Below are positions 28,893 to 37,566 of a DNA stretch of 43,208 bases, in pieces. Source of the DNA: Kitasatospora sp. GP82 (lineage in GTDB: Bacteria > Actinomycetota > Actinomycetes > Streptomycetales > Streptomycetaceae); assembly GCF_029892105.1 (NCBI RefSeq), contig NZ_JARZAJ010000052.1:1-43208 (forward strand), read 5' to 3'. Within the stretch, counting starts at the first letter, position 1, and every line of letters begins with the position of its first letter. The position numbers were made by a program, and so were the translations under genes. The notes beneath the pieces were generated by a model. It was given only the letters and a program-made list of their open reading frames with translations, was not told the DNA's origin and made no database searches.

Positions 28893-31445
28893 TCAGCACG
28901 CCTGGCCGGTCTGCTCGGCCAGGATCGCCCGGAGCCGGGTGGTGCGCGGCTGGGCGGGCCGCTCGGCGACCGCCTGCGGCAGCGCCTGGCCCGCCGCGTG
29001 GACCACGGAGAGGTGCCGCTCGGCGCGCCCGAACGCGGTGTACACCCACTGCCGGGTCAGCCCGGCCGCCGCGTCGTCCGGCAGCACGGCCACCACGCCG
29101 GGCCAGCGTCGGCCGACGGCCTGATGGACCGTCAGTGCCCAGCCGTGGCGCAGCTTCGCGGTCTGGGCAGGGGTGACGGTCAGCCGGGTGCCGTCGGAGA
29201 GTTCGAGGTGCAGCCCGGAGGCATCGCCGTCCAGGACCCGCACCGGGCGGGTGGCACCGGGCGCGGGCGAGTACACCGCCCGGTCACCGGGGTCGAAGCC
29301 GCCGAACCGGCCGGGGCCGGGGTTGAGCCGGGCCTTGGCCGCGGCGTTCAGCGCTCGGGTGCCGGCACTGCCGCCATGGCCCGGGGTCAGCAGGACCACC
29401 TGCTCGGCCGGGATGCCCAGTGCGCGCGGGATGGAGTCGGTGAGCAGCTGGATCGCGCGGTGCACGGCCTCGCGGCCGTCCTTGGCGGTGACGATCACCA
29501 CCTCCTTCTCCGGCGCCTCGACGCTCTGCAGCTCGCCGATGCCGACGCCGGAGACCAGCTCGCCGATCGGACCGAAGTCCGGTGTCCGGGAGGCCACCGC
29601 CGGGCACGCCTTGGCGGCGAGCAGATCGGCGAAGAAGCGGCCGGGCCCCGCCGACCAGAGCTGGCCGGGGTCGCCGCTCAGGACCAGACGGGTGCCGTCG
29701 GCCAGGGCCTCCAGCAGGGTGGCCGCCAGTTCGACGTCTAGCAGGGGCGCGTCCAGCACGATCAGGACGTCCAGCGCGAGTGAGCCGTCCTCGGCGCGGC
29801 CGGGGCCGGCGGCTCCGGCCAGCAGCTCGGCGAGGGTGACCACGGGCGGAGCGGCCGCTGCCGTCGCGGGCCCGCCGGCCGGGCGTGCGTCGGCCGAAAA
29901 CGCGCCGGTCGAAGGCGCACCGGGCAGGAGCGTGGCGAGGCTGTCGCGGCCGTGGTCCGTCCAGGTCGCGGCCCAGGCGCGCAGGCCGAGGCCGTGCGCG
30001 GCGTGCAGCAGCGCGGCGGGCTCGGCGCGCGCGGACTCGCCGCCCGTGTGCAGGACGAGCGGGTTTTCGGCGACGGCCCTGATCAGGGCGGCGGCCGAGG
30101 AGGAGGGCGAAGCTGCGGCCGCGGCCTCCCAGGCGGACGGCCCGACGGCCCGGGGGGAGAACGGGGCGGCCTCCGGCTGGGGGCGGGCGGTGTCCTCGTC
30201 CGGCGCGTCGGTGGCGGCCGGAGGCTCGTCGGCCTCGGGCTCCTCGACGGCTACGGCTACGGCCTCGGCCTCGGGCGCGGGCTCGTCCTCGGCGGGGACG
30301 AAGGTGGACATGATCCGGACGAGTCCGTCCGCAAGGCTCTCCTCGGCGAGGGCGAGGCGCTCCAGGGCCAGCAGGGTCTGGGTGGGGGGCTCGTCCTCGT
30401 CCGAGGTGGTGGTGTGACGGCCCGGGATTTCGTCCTGAAATGCCATCACCCGGCCGTCCACCACGACCTCCTGGAGCGCGACGGCCGCGTCGGGCAGGCC
30501 GAGCCTCTCCAGGCCGGTGACCACCTCACCGATCTCCTGGGCGGAGTGGCCGCGCAGCGCCGCCTGCTCCAGCAGCCACGGGACCAGGGCCTGAGCACGG
30601 CGCTTGTCGCCGGGAGCGGCCGCCGGACCGAGCAGACCGCGCGCGAAGCCGTCCGCGTGCTCGGGCCGGACGCCCGGCAGCGCGAGCACGGCCCACGGGT
30701 CGGCCCGCAGCACCTCTGCGGCGCCCTCGCCGAGTTCGGCGACAGCCGCCTCGGCAAGCGCGGCCGGGGCGCCGCCCGCCGTGAGCACCTCGGCAGCCGC
30801 CCGCAGGGCCTCGGCCCGCTGCCGGTCCGTCACCTGCTTGGCTTCCGCGCCGGTCGGGGCTGCGGCGGTTGCCCCGGGGGCGCCGCCCGTGGCGAGGGCC
30901 TCGGTTGCTGCCCGCAGGGCCTCGGCCCGCTGCCGGTCCGTCATATGCCCGGCCACCGAGCCGGTCGCAGCCCCTTCGCCGGGTGCGGACACCGGGCTGT
31001 CTCCCCGCTCACTGTCGGCGTCCGCCTGCCCATGGCTCGCGGACGCGTGTGCGGTCTCGGAAGCACCTTCAGCAGCCGTGCCAGGGGCGGGCGCCGGGCT
31101 GTCCCCCCGGCCATCGCGGGCGTCCGCCTCGCCGTGGCCCGCGGAGTCTCGTTCGCCGGCCTCGTCCGCTCCGGCCTCACCCACCTGCTTCGAGGCCGCG
31201 TCAGTACTTTCGGCGGCCTCGTCAATCCCAGCAGCCCCACCCGCGTCGCCGCTGCCCGCGTCACTCGCGCTGCCCGGCTCCGAGGGTCCGTCAGGGCCCT
31301 CCGTGGTCTCCGTAGCCTCGGTGGCCTCGCCTGCGTTGCCCGCCCCGGTGGCTTCGCCCTGGCGGCCGATGCCGCGGATTGCCTCCGCCAGGGCCGCGAC
31401 GGCCTCCGCGCGGTGCTCGGGAGCGTTGTTCTCCACGTTGCCCAT
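28893..31445 (-). CDS. RecD-like helicase-fold protein with degenerate ATPase motifs
   Basis: An 850-residue protein. Residues about 1-180 are low-complexity Ala/Glu/Gly/Asp. About 185-235 holds two copies of a DRQRAEALRAA helix. About 245-290 is a helix-hairpin-helix region (WAVLALPGVRPEHADGFARG) as in RecD2. About 460-850 follows a superfamily 1 helicase order, but motifs are changed: Walker A reads LHTGGESARAEP (no GKT), Walker B reads VLIVLDAPLLD (no DE pair), motif III is LSGDPGQLWSAGPG, and the UvrD-like end keeps LTVHQAVGRRW and YTAFGRAERHL. ATP hydrolysis is doubtful. ATG 31445 follows GAGGAGCGATTG. It starts 10 bp after the aldo-keto reductase, so they are co-transcribed. Confidence 0.82.
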   Translation of the reverse strand: MGNVENNAPEHRAEAVAALAEAIRGIGRQGEATGAGNAGEATEATETTEGPDGPSEPGSASDAGSGDAGGAAGIDEAAESTDAASKQVGEAGADEAGERDSAGHGEADARDGRGDSPAPAPGTAAEGASETAHASASHGQADADSERGDSPVSAPGEGAATGSVAGHMTDRQRAEALRAATEALATGGAPGATAAAPTGAEAKQVTDRQRAEALRAAAEVLTAGGAPAALAEAAVAELGEGAAEVLRADPWAVLALPGVRPEHADGFARGLLGPAAAPGDKRRAQALVPWLLEQAALRGHSAQEIGEVVTGLERLGLPDAAVALQEVVVDGRVMAFQDEIPGRHTTTSDEDEPPTQTLLALERLALAEESLADGLVRIMSTFVPAEDEPAPEAEAVAVAVEEPEADEPPAATDAPDEDTARPQPEAAPFSPRAVGPSAWEAAAAASPSSSAAALIRAVAENPLVLHTGGESARAEPAALLHAAHGLGLRAWAATWTDHGRDSLATLLPGAPSTGAFSADARPAGGPATAAAAPPVVTLAELLAGAAGPGRAEDGSLALDVLIVLDAPLLDVELAATLLEALADGTRLVLSGDPGQLWSAGPGRFFADLLAAKACPAVASRTPDFGPIGELVSGVGIGELQSVEAPEKEVVIVTAKDGREAVHRAIQLLTDSIPRALGIPAEQVVLLTPGHGGSAGTRALNAAAKARLNPGPGRFGGFDPGDRAVYSPAPGATRPVRVLDGDASGLHLELSDGTRLTVTPAQTAKLRHGWALTVHQAVGRRWPGVVAVLPDDAAAGLTRQWVYTAFGRAERHLSVVHAAGQALPQAVAERPAQPRTTRLRAILAEQTGQAC

Positions 31446-31455
31446 CAATCGCTCC

Positions 31456-32436
31456 TCACAGCTCCGTCCAGCCCTGGTCGGGGTAACGGTGTAGCGGCGC
31501 CGAAACATCGTCCAGCGCACCTCGGATCTCCCCCGGAAGCGTAAGCGCCTCCACCGACAGCGTTGCCGTCAGCTGGGCGGCGGTCCGGGCGCCGACTAGG
31601 GCGCTCGCCACGCCGGGGCGGTCGAGGACCCATGCCAGGGCGACCGCGAGCGGGCTGCTGGCGAGGCCGTCGGCGGCGGTGGCGAGGGCGTCGACGATGC
31701 GCCGCGAGCGCTCGCCGAGGTAGGGCTGGACGAAGCCGGTGAGGTGGGGGGAGGCGCCCCGGGACTCGGGCGGTACGCCGTGCCGGTACTTGCCGGTCAG
31801 CACACCGCGTCCGATCGGGGAGGAGGCGAGCACCCCCACTCCGGCGTCGAGGGCGGCGGGCAGGACCTCGCGCTCGATGCCGCGCTGAAGCAGCGAGTAC
31901 TCCATCTGGGTACCGGCGAGTGGCACCCGGCCGGGGTGGCCGAGCTGCCAGGCGGCGGCCTTGGCGAGCTGCCAGCCGCTGAAGTTGGAGACTCCGACGT
32001 ATCGGGCCCGGCCGGAGCTGACGGCGAGATCGAGGGTGTGCAGGGTCTCCTCGGTGGGGGTGGCGGGGTCGTACGCGTGGACCTGCCAGAGGTCGACGTA
32101 GTCGGTGCCGAGGCGGCGCAGCGAGGCGTCGAGGGCGGCGAGCATCCGGCCGCGCGAGGTGTCGAAGCGGCGGTCGGAGTCGGGGGTGCTGCCGGCCTTG
32201 GTGGCGATCACCAGTTCGGAGCGCGGGATCAGGGTGTCCGTCAGCCGGGAGAGCAGGTACTCGGCGCCGCCGTCGGCGTACACGTCGGCGGTGTCGACCA
32301 GGGTGCCGCCCGCGTCGACGAAGACCTTGAGCTGTTCGGCGGCCTCGTGCTCGTCGGTGTCCCGGCCCCAGGTCATGGTGCCGAGGCCGAGCCTGGAGAC
32401 CCGCAGCCCGGTCCGGCCGAGATGACGCTTTTCCAT
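31456..32436 (-). CDS. Aldo-keto reductase
   Basis: A 326-residue NADPH-dependent oxidoreductase with a TIM-barrel. The catalytic tetrad is visible: Asp 48 and Tyr 53 in VDTADVY, Lys 80 in IATKAG, His 120 in LWQVHAYD. GVSNFSGWQLAKA (about 175) and a late SALVGARTAAQL cofactor-binding segment also fit. The opening RHLGRTGLRVSRLGLGTMTW is typical of the family. The substrate is unknown. It is the first gene of an operon with the RecD-like gene (10-bp gap) and divergent from the LLM oxidoreductase. Confidence 0.95.
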   Translation of the reverse strand: MEKRHLGRTGLRVSRLGLGTMTWGRDTDEHEAAEQLKVFVDAGGTLVDTADVYADGGAEYLLSRLTDTLIPRSELVIATKAGSTPDSDRRFDTSRGRMLAALDASLRRLGTDYVDLWQVHAYDPATPTEETLHTLDLAVSSGRARYVGVSNFSGWQLAKAAAWQLGHPGRVPLAGTQMEYSLLQRGIEREVLPAALDAGVGVLASSPIGRGVLTGKYRHGVPPESRGASPHLTGFVQPYLGERSRRIVDALATAADGLASSPLAVALAWVLDRPGVASALVGARTAAQLTATLSVEALTLPGEIRGALDDVSAPLHRYPDQGWTEL

Positions 32437-32666
32437 CGGGCAGGCCCTCCGTCAGCTGATAAATGCGCAGGTGGGAAGGGTCTTCCCCACGTCGGCTGAG
32501 CGTAGCGGCCGTGACCCGGGCTGCCCGGCAGACCCGCAGGAGCGGCACCGGGAGGGCGTGACGCAGCCCACACCTACCGGCCAGTAGCATGACCTGCGAC
32601 CCCCCGGTTACGCTCGGCCGACAATCCCGCGCGAATCGGACCGGACCGACTGAAGGGCTTCGCACC

Positions 32667-33713
32667 ATGCGACTCGGCATCAACCTCGGCTACTGGGGAC
32701 TCGGCATGGACGCCGACAACATCGCGGTCGCCCAGGAGGCCGACCGGCTCGGCTACTCGGTCTGCTGGGCGGCCGAGGCGTACGGCTCCGACGCCGCCAC
32801 CGTGCTCAGCTACGTCGCCGCGAAGACCGAGCGGATCGACGTCGGCTCGGCGATCTTCCAGATCCCCGCCCGTACGCCCACCATGACCGCGATGACCGCC
32901 GCGACCCTGGACACCCTCTCGGGCGGGCGCTTCCGGCTCGGCCTCGGCGTCTCGGGCCCGCAGGTCTCCGAGGGCTGGTACGGCGTCAAGTTCGACAAGC
33001 CGCTGGCTCGCACCAGGGAGTACGTCGAGATCATCCGCAAGGCGATGTCCCGGGAGCGCCTGGTCCACGAGGGTGCCAACTGGACGCTGCCGCTGCCCGG
33101 CGGGCCCGGCAAGCCGATCAAGCTGACCGTGCACCCGGTGCGCGAGCACATCCCGCTGTACATCGCCGCGATCGGCCCGAAGAACCTGGAGCAGACGGGC
33201 GAGATCGCCGACGGCTGGCTCGGTATCTTCTTCGCGCCCGAGCACGCCGCGCTCTCCATCGAGCCGCTCAAGGCCGGGCGCGCCAAGGCCGGTCTGACGC
33301 TGGACGGCTTCGACCTCTGCCCGACCGTGGCCATCTCGCTCGGCGAGGACGTCAAGGCCGCCGCCGACTCGCAGCGCTCCTACGCGGCGCTCTACATCGG
33401 CGGTATGGGCAGCAAGGAGAAGAACTTCTACAACCAGCTCACCCGCCGGATGGGCTACGAGCAGGCCGCCGACGAGATCCAGGAGCGCTACCTCGCCAGG
33501 GACTACGCGGGTGCCGCGGCGGCCGTCCCGCACGACCTGATCGACGCCACCTCGCTGCTGGGCTCCACCGCCCGGATCGCCGACCGGATGCAGGCGTACG
33601 CCGACGCGGGCGTCACCACGCTCACCCTCGCCCCCGCCGGGTTCACCCTGGACGAGCGGATCGCCGCCCTCCGCGCCGGCGTCGAGGCCCTCGAACTGGC
33701 CGGCCTGGCCTAG
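32667..33713 (+). CDS. LLM-class F420-dependent oxidoreductase
   Basis: A 348-residue luciferase-like TIM barrel. N-terminal MRLGINLGYWGLGMDADNIA, then ADRLGYSVCWAAEAYGSDA, LDTLSGGRFRLGLGVSGPQV and IPLYIAAIGPKNLEQTGEIA follow the pattern of the F420-dependent branch (methylenetetrahydromethanopterin reductase-like). The family uses F420 or FMN to reduce or oxidise varied substrates. GAAGGG lies about nine bases before ATG 32667. A 20-bp hairpin terminator stands between it and the convergent corA remnant. Confidence 0.93.
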   Translation: MRLGINLGYWGLGMDADNIAVAQEADRLGYSVCWAAEAYGSDAATVLSYVAAKTERIDVGSAIFQIPARTPTMTAMTAATLDTLSGGRFRLGLGVSGPQVSEGWYGVKFDKPLARTREYVEIIRKAMSRERLVHEGANWTLPLPGGPGKPIKLTVHPVREHIPLYIAAIGPKNLEQTGEIADGWLGIFFAPEHAALSIEPLKAGRAKAGLTLDGFDLCPTVAISLGEDVKAAADSQRSYAALYIGGMGSKEKNFYNQLTRRMGYEQAADEIQERYLARDYAGAAAAVPHDLIDATSLLGSTARIADRMQAYADAGVTTLTLAPAGFTLDERIAALRAGVEALELAGLA

Positions 33714-33752
33714 CCGCTGCACCCCAGGGGCGAGCGATATGCCCTCAGGGGC

Positions 33753-33804
33753 GCGAGCGAACGTGCTTTCAGAGCCCCGCGCCCCTGAAAGCACGTTCGC
33801 TCGC
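33753..33804. terminator. 20-bp perfect hairpin, bidirectional terminator
   Basis: Positions 33753-33772 (begins GCGAGCGAACGTG) and 33785-33804 (ends CACGTTCGCTCGC) are exact inverted copies around a 12-nt loop. It sits between convergent genes, five bases from the corA stop codon. Confidence 0.85.
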
Positions 33805-33808
33805 AGGG

Positions 33809-34788
33809 CTACAGCCAGCCGCTGCGTTTGAAGACGCGGTGGAGGACCAGGCAGACGCCGATCATCAGCGCGAGCGCCGCAGGGTAGCCCCAGGGCTGGC
33901 GCAGCTCGGGCATGTCGGTGAAGTTCATGCCGTAGACGCCCGCGATCATCGTCGGTACGGCGGCCAGCGCCGCCCAGGCCGAGATCTTCCGCATGTCGTT
34001 GTTCTGCTGGACGCTCACCTGCGCGAGGTTGGCGTTGAGGATGTCCGAGAGCAGGCGGTCCAGGCCGTCCACCATCTCGTTGACCCGGGACAGGTGGTCG
34101 GCCACGTCGCGCAGGTACGGCTGGAGCTCCGCGGGGACGTACTCGATGCTGCCGCCCGCCAGGCGGACCGCCGGCTCCTGCAACGGGACGGTGGCCCGGC
34201 GGAAGGTCATCACCTGGCGCTTGAAGGCGTAGATCCGCTCGGCGATCCCGTCGGCGGGCGGCCCGGTGCGAAGACCTCGGCCTCCAGCTCGTCCAGACCG
34301 GCCTGCAGGGTGGCGGCGACATCGAGGTAGCCGTCCGCCACCAGGTCGGCGATGGCGTAGAGGACGGAGACCGGGCCGGAGGCGAGCAGCTCGGGCTCTC
34401 TCTCCAGCAGGGCCCGCAGCCCGGACAGCGGGCTGTCGGCGCCGTGGCGGACCGTCACCACGTAGGAGTCTCCGGTGAAGAGCATCAGCTCACCGGTGCT
34501 CACGGCGTGGCCGTCGGGGTGGTGGCCGATCGTCTTGAACACCATGAAGAGCGAGCCCTCGTACTGCTCCAGCTTGGGGCGCTGATGCGCGGTCACGGCA
34601 TCCTCGACGGCGAGCGGGTGAAGGCCGAACTCGGCGCTGACCAGCTCCAACTCCTCGGCGGTGGGCTCGAACAGACCCACCCAGACGAAGCCGTCCCCGG
34701 ACTCCCGGGCGGCGTCGAGGGCATCGGAGAGGTCCGACGGCCCCGCGACCCGGTGGCCGTCACGGTAGATGGCGCTGTCGACGATCAC
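33809..34788 (-). pseudogene. corA: CorA-type magnesium/cobalt transporter, frameshifted
   Basis: The upstream part (34788 to about 34260, GTG start, MIVDSAIYRDGHRV) is the cytoplasmic CorA funnel, ending LDELEAEVFAPG. The downstream part in another frame (about 34258 to 33809) has the long stalk helix (YLRDVADHLSRVNEMVDGLD), the pore motif GVYGMNFTDMPEL with GMN, and two membrane spans ending HRVFKRSGWL. Joined, they give about 325 residues, normal for CorA. The break lies in a GC-rich run at 34250-34268 (GTCGGCGGGCGGCCCGG on the plus strand), where one missing base would restore ADGIAERIYAFKRQVM. Either a genuine mutation or a base-calling error in that run. Confidence 0.88.
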
Positions 34789-34987
34789 CAGGCCATTGTC
34801 GCCCGCCCGCTGCGGGCGGCGCCATCATCGGACGGTGGCGTGCGATCAGGTCGCGGGCCCGAGCACGGGATCACCGGACCGCCGGTCGCGTACGCCGGGC
34901 GTCGTGAGGCGGGCGTCGTGAGGCGGGCCGGAACGTGGTCGGGGCATGCGGGCCCGATGCCCGGCCGCAGGCCGTAGGCTGGGCCCC

Positions 34988-35683
34988 ATGCCGACCCTGT
35001 TGCTCGTCCGCCACGGCCGTTCCACCGCCAACACCGCCGGAATCCTCGCCGGTTGGACCCCTGGCGTGGACTTGGACGACACCGGACGCAGCCAGGCCGC
35101 GAACCTCTCCGACCGGTTGGCGGGTATGCCGCTGGTCCAGGCCGTGAGCAGTCCGCTGGAGCGTTGCCGTCAGACCCTGGAGCCGTTGCTGGACTCCCGC
35201 CCCGAGCTGGGTTCGCTCGCACTGGACGAGCGGCTCGGCGAGTGCCACTACGGCGACTGGACCGGCCGCCCGCTGGCAGAGCTGGCCAAGGAGCCGCTCT
35301 GGCGCACCGTGCAGGACCACGCCGCGGCGGCCGCCTTCCCTGGTGGCGAGTCGCTGCGGGCGCTCAGCCACCGCACGGTGACGGCCGTCCGCGAGTGGGA
35401 CGAGAAGATCGCCGCCGAGCACGGCCCCGAGGCCGTCTGGGTGGCGTGCTCGCACGGCGATGTGATCAAGGCCGTGGTCGCGGACGCCCTCGGCCTGCAC
35501 CTCGACCACTTCCAGCGGATCTCCGTCGAGCCCTGCTCGGTCACCGCGATCCGCTACACCCCGCAGCGCCCCTTCGTCCTCAGGGTCGGCGACACCGGCA
35601 GCCTCGCCTCGCTCGCCCCGCGCCCCGACGCCCGCACTCCCCGTGGCGACGCGGTGGTCGGCGGCGACACCGGTATGGACTGA
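34988..35683 (+). CDS. Histidine phosphatase family protein (MSMEG_4193 type)
   Basis: A 231-residue phosphoglycerate-mutase-like phosphatase: LLVRHGRSTANTAG (catalytic His 9), SSPLERCRQTLEPL, GECHYGDWTG, and the second His in WVACSHGDVIKAVV near residue 157. The subgroup next to DUF3090, an SCO1664-type protein and mshC is the MSMEG_4193 family, as I recall. Its substrate is not settled. ATG 34988 follows GGGCCCC without a clear ribosome site. It opens the run of genes that leads to mshC, though a hairpin at 35722 may reduce read-through. Confidence 0.92.
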   Translation: MPTLLLVRHGRSTANTAGILAGWTPGVDLDDTGRSQAANLSDRLAGMPLVQAVSSPLERCRQTLEPLLDSRPELGSLALDERLGECHYGDWTGRPLAELAKEPLWRTVQDHAAAAAFPGGESLRALSHRTVTAVREWDEKIAAEHGPEAVWVACSHGDVIKAVVADALGLHLDHFQRISVEPCSVTAIRYTPQRPFVLRVGDTGSLASLAPRPDARTPRGDAVVGGDTGMD

Positions 35684-35721
35684 CCGCTCGCGGCCGCGGA
35701 CGAGCGCCCCCACAGCACCGT

Positions 35722-35743
35722 TGCGGGCCCCCAACGGCCCGCA
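35722..35743 (+). terminator. 8-bp hairpin after the phosphatase gene
   Basis: TGCGGGCC (35722-35729) and GGCCCGCA (35736-35743) pair perfectly around CCCAAC, 40 nt after the stop. Confidence 0.6.
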
Positions 35744-35902
35744 CGGGTGCGGGTGGACACCCGGCTGACACCTGACGGACTACCTCGCACCTGACCCACC
35801 GGGGCGGGCGCGCAGGCCGTAGGGTGGCAAAAGAGCCCACGATCGAACCAGATCAGACCCTGATCCACCAGACCCTGATCCATCAGAACCCGGAGCGAGA
35901 GA

Positions 35903-36484
35903 GTGCCCCGTCAGGTCTACTTCTACGACCAGCCCGAGCGGTTCGTGGCCGGCACCGTCGGCCAGCCCGGCCAGCGGGCGTTCTACCTGCAGGCCAGCAC
36001 CCGTGGGCGGATCACCAGCGTGCTGCTGGAGAAGGCCCAGGTCATGGCGCTCGCCGAGCGGGTGGACCAGGTGCTGGACGAGGCGCTGCGCCGCAGCGGC
36101 GGCTCGGCGACGATCCCCGCTGTCGCCCCGGTCGAGCTGATCGACACCGCCCCGCTCGACCTCCCGCTGGAGCAGGAGTTCCGGGTCGGCACCATGGCGC
36201 TCGCCTGGGACAGCGTGGACGAGTGCCTGGTGGTCGAGGCGCAGGCGCTGACCGAGGACGACGCCGAGGCCGAGGAGGACGAGGAGGCGGACAAGAGCCC
36301 CTTCGAGGACGACGAGAGCGGCCCGGACATGCTCCGGGTCCGCCTCTCCGGCGCGATGGCCCGGGTCTTCGCCAAGCGTGCGCTCGACCTGGTCGCGGCC
36401 GGCCGCAAGCCCTGCCCGTTCTGCAACCTTCCGCTGGACCCCGAGGGCCATCTGTGCCCGCGCGCGAACGGTTACCGGCGCTGA
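35903..36484 (+). CDS. DUF3090 family protein
   Basis: A 193-residue actinobacterial protein of the DUF3090 family. Strand-rich N-terminal half (PRQVYFYDQPERFVAGTVG, FYLQASTRGRITSVLLEK), an acidic linker (EDDAEAEEDEEADKSPFEDD, about 128-147), and a C-terminal zinc-finger-like CPFCNLPLDPEGHLCPR. GTG 35903 is preceded by GGAGCGAGA. It overlaps the next gene by 31 bp and belongs to the conserved phosphatase-DUF3090-SCO1664-mshC run. No biochemical role is established to my knowledge. Confidence 0.9.
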   Translation: MPRQVYFYDQPERFVAGTVGQPGQRAFYLQASTRGRITSVLLEKAQVMALAERVDQVLDEALRRSGGSATIPAVAPVELIDTAPLDLPLEQEFRVGTMALAWDSVDECLVVEAQALTEDDAEAEEDEEADKSPFEDDESGPDMLRVRLSGAMARVFAKRALDLVAAGRKPCPFCNLPLDPEGHLCPRANGYRR

Positions 36485-37374
36485 ACGGCGACTTGGCACC
36501 CACCCAGGCCGAGGCACGGCAGCCGGAGGCAGAGCAGTCCGAGGTCCCGCTGGCCGATCCGGTCACCAGTGCTGCCCTCGCGGCGGACCCCGAGACCGCC
36601 CTGCGCCTGCTGCGCGAGGGTGCCCTCGCCGTGCACGGCAGGCTCACCGACGCCTCGAACGCCGTGTTGTACTGCACGGTGGCCCTGGACGGCCTGACCA
36701 CCCCGTGCGTCTACAAGCCCGTCGCCGGGGAGCGTCCGCTCTGGGACTTCCCCGACGGCACGCTGGCCGGGCGCGAGGTCGCGGCCTACGAGGTCTCGGC
36801 CGCCACCGGCTGGGGGCTGATACCGCCGACCGTGCTGCGCGACGGCCCGCACGGCCCCGGCATGGTGCAGCTCTGGGTCGAGCCGGACCCGGAGGCCGAG
36901 GAGCTGCTGGCGCTCCAGGACCCGGCCGGGCCCGAACCCGGCTGGCTGCCGATCGTCCGGGCCGAGGTGGGCCCCGGCCGAACCGCTCTGCTGGTGCACC
37001 GGGACGACGAGCGGCTGCGCCGCCTGGCCGTCCTGGACGCCGTACTGAACAACGCCGACCGCAAGGGCGGCCACTGGATCCCCGCTGCCGACGGCCGCCT
37101 GTACGGGATCGACCACGGGGTCACCTTCGCCGTCGCCGGCAAGCTGCGCACCCTGCTGTGGGGCTGGGCCGAGCAACCGGTGACCGAGGAGGCGTTCGGT
37201 GTCCTCGCCCGGCTCGCGGAGTCGCTGGACGGGGCTCTCGGGGAGCGTCTGCGCCCCCATCTCACCAAGGCCGAGCTGGCCGCCGCTGCGGAGCGGGTGG
37301 CCCTGCTGCGCCGTACGGCACGGCATCCGCTGCCCTCTCCTGACTGGCCGTCGATCCCCTGGCCGCCGGTCTGA
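36454..37374 (+). CDS. SCO1664-family protein, PI3/4-kinase-like fold
   Basis: A 306-residue protein of the family I know as SCO1664, distantly related to phosphatidylinositol 3/4-kinase and HipA folds. Seen: VYKPVAGERPLWDFPDGTLA (nucleotide-lobe Lys), LAVLDAVLNNADRKGGHWIP (catalytic N-x-D-R-K), and YGIDHGVTFAV (metal DHG). The start is uncertain: GTG 36454 after GAGGG overlaps DUF3090 by 31 bp; a later start would lose only disordered residues. It lies 192 bp before mshC. The substrate is unknown. Confidence 0.85.
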   Translation: MPARERLPALNGDLAPTQAEARQPEAEQSEVPLADPVTSAALAADPETALRLLREGALAVHGRLTDASNAVLYCTVALDGLTTPCVYKPVAGERPLWDFPDGTLAGREVAAYEVSAATGWGLIPPTVLRDGPHGPGMVQLWVEPDPEAEELLALQDPAGPEPGWLPIVRAEVGPGRTALLVHRDDERLRRLAVLDAVLNNADRKGGHWIPAADGRLYGIDHGVTFAVAGKLRTLLWGWAEQPVTEEAFGVLARLAESLDGALGERLRPHLTKAELAAAAERVALLRRTARHPLPSPDWPSIPWPPV

Positions 37375-37566
37375 CCACCCGTCGGGCAGTGGTGCAGGGC
37401 CGCGCCGACGGCCTCCGGGGCGCTCCGACGGGGGAGCGAGACACTCCGACAGGGGGATGACGGGGGCATGGCGACGGGATTCGGACAAGATCAGTCGTAA
37501 GCTGATTCAAGCCGATCTTGGTAACTGGTTAGCCTTTCAAATGATCGCAAGGTTAGAGTCGTTTCC

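Noticed and set aside
29952..31544. 530-codon open frame on the plus strand
   Set aside because: Antisense of the low-complexity part of the RecD-like gene.
32574..34322. 582-codon open frame on the minus strand spanning LLM and corA
   Set aside because: It crosses the real LLM gene in antisense and joins an out-of-frame part of corA; the translation has no coherent motif.
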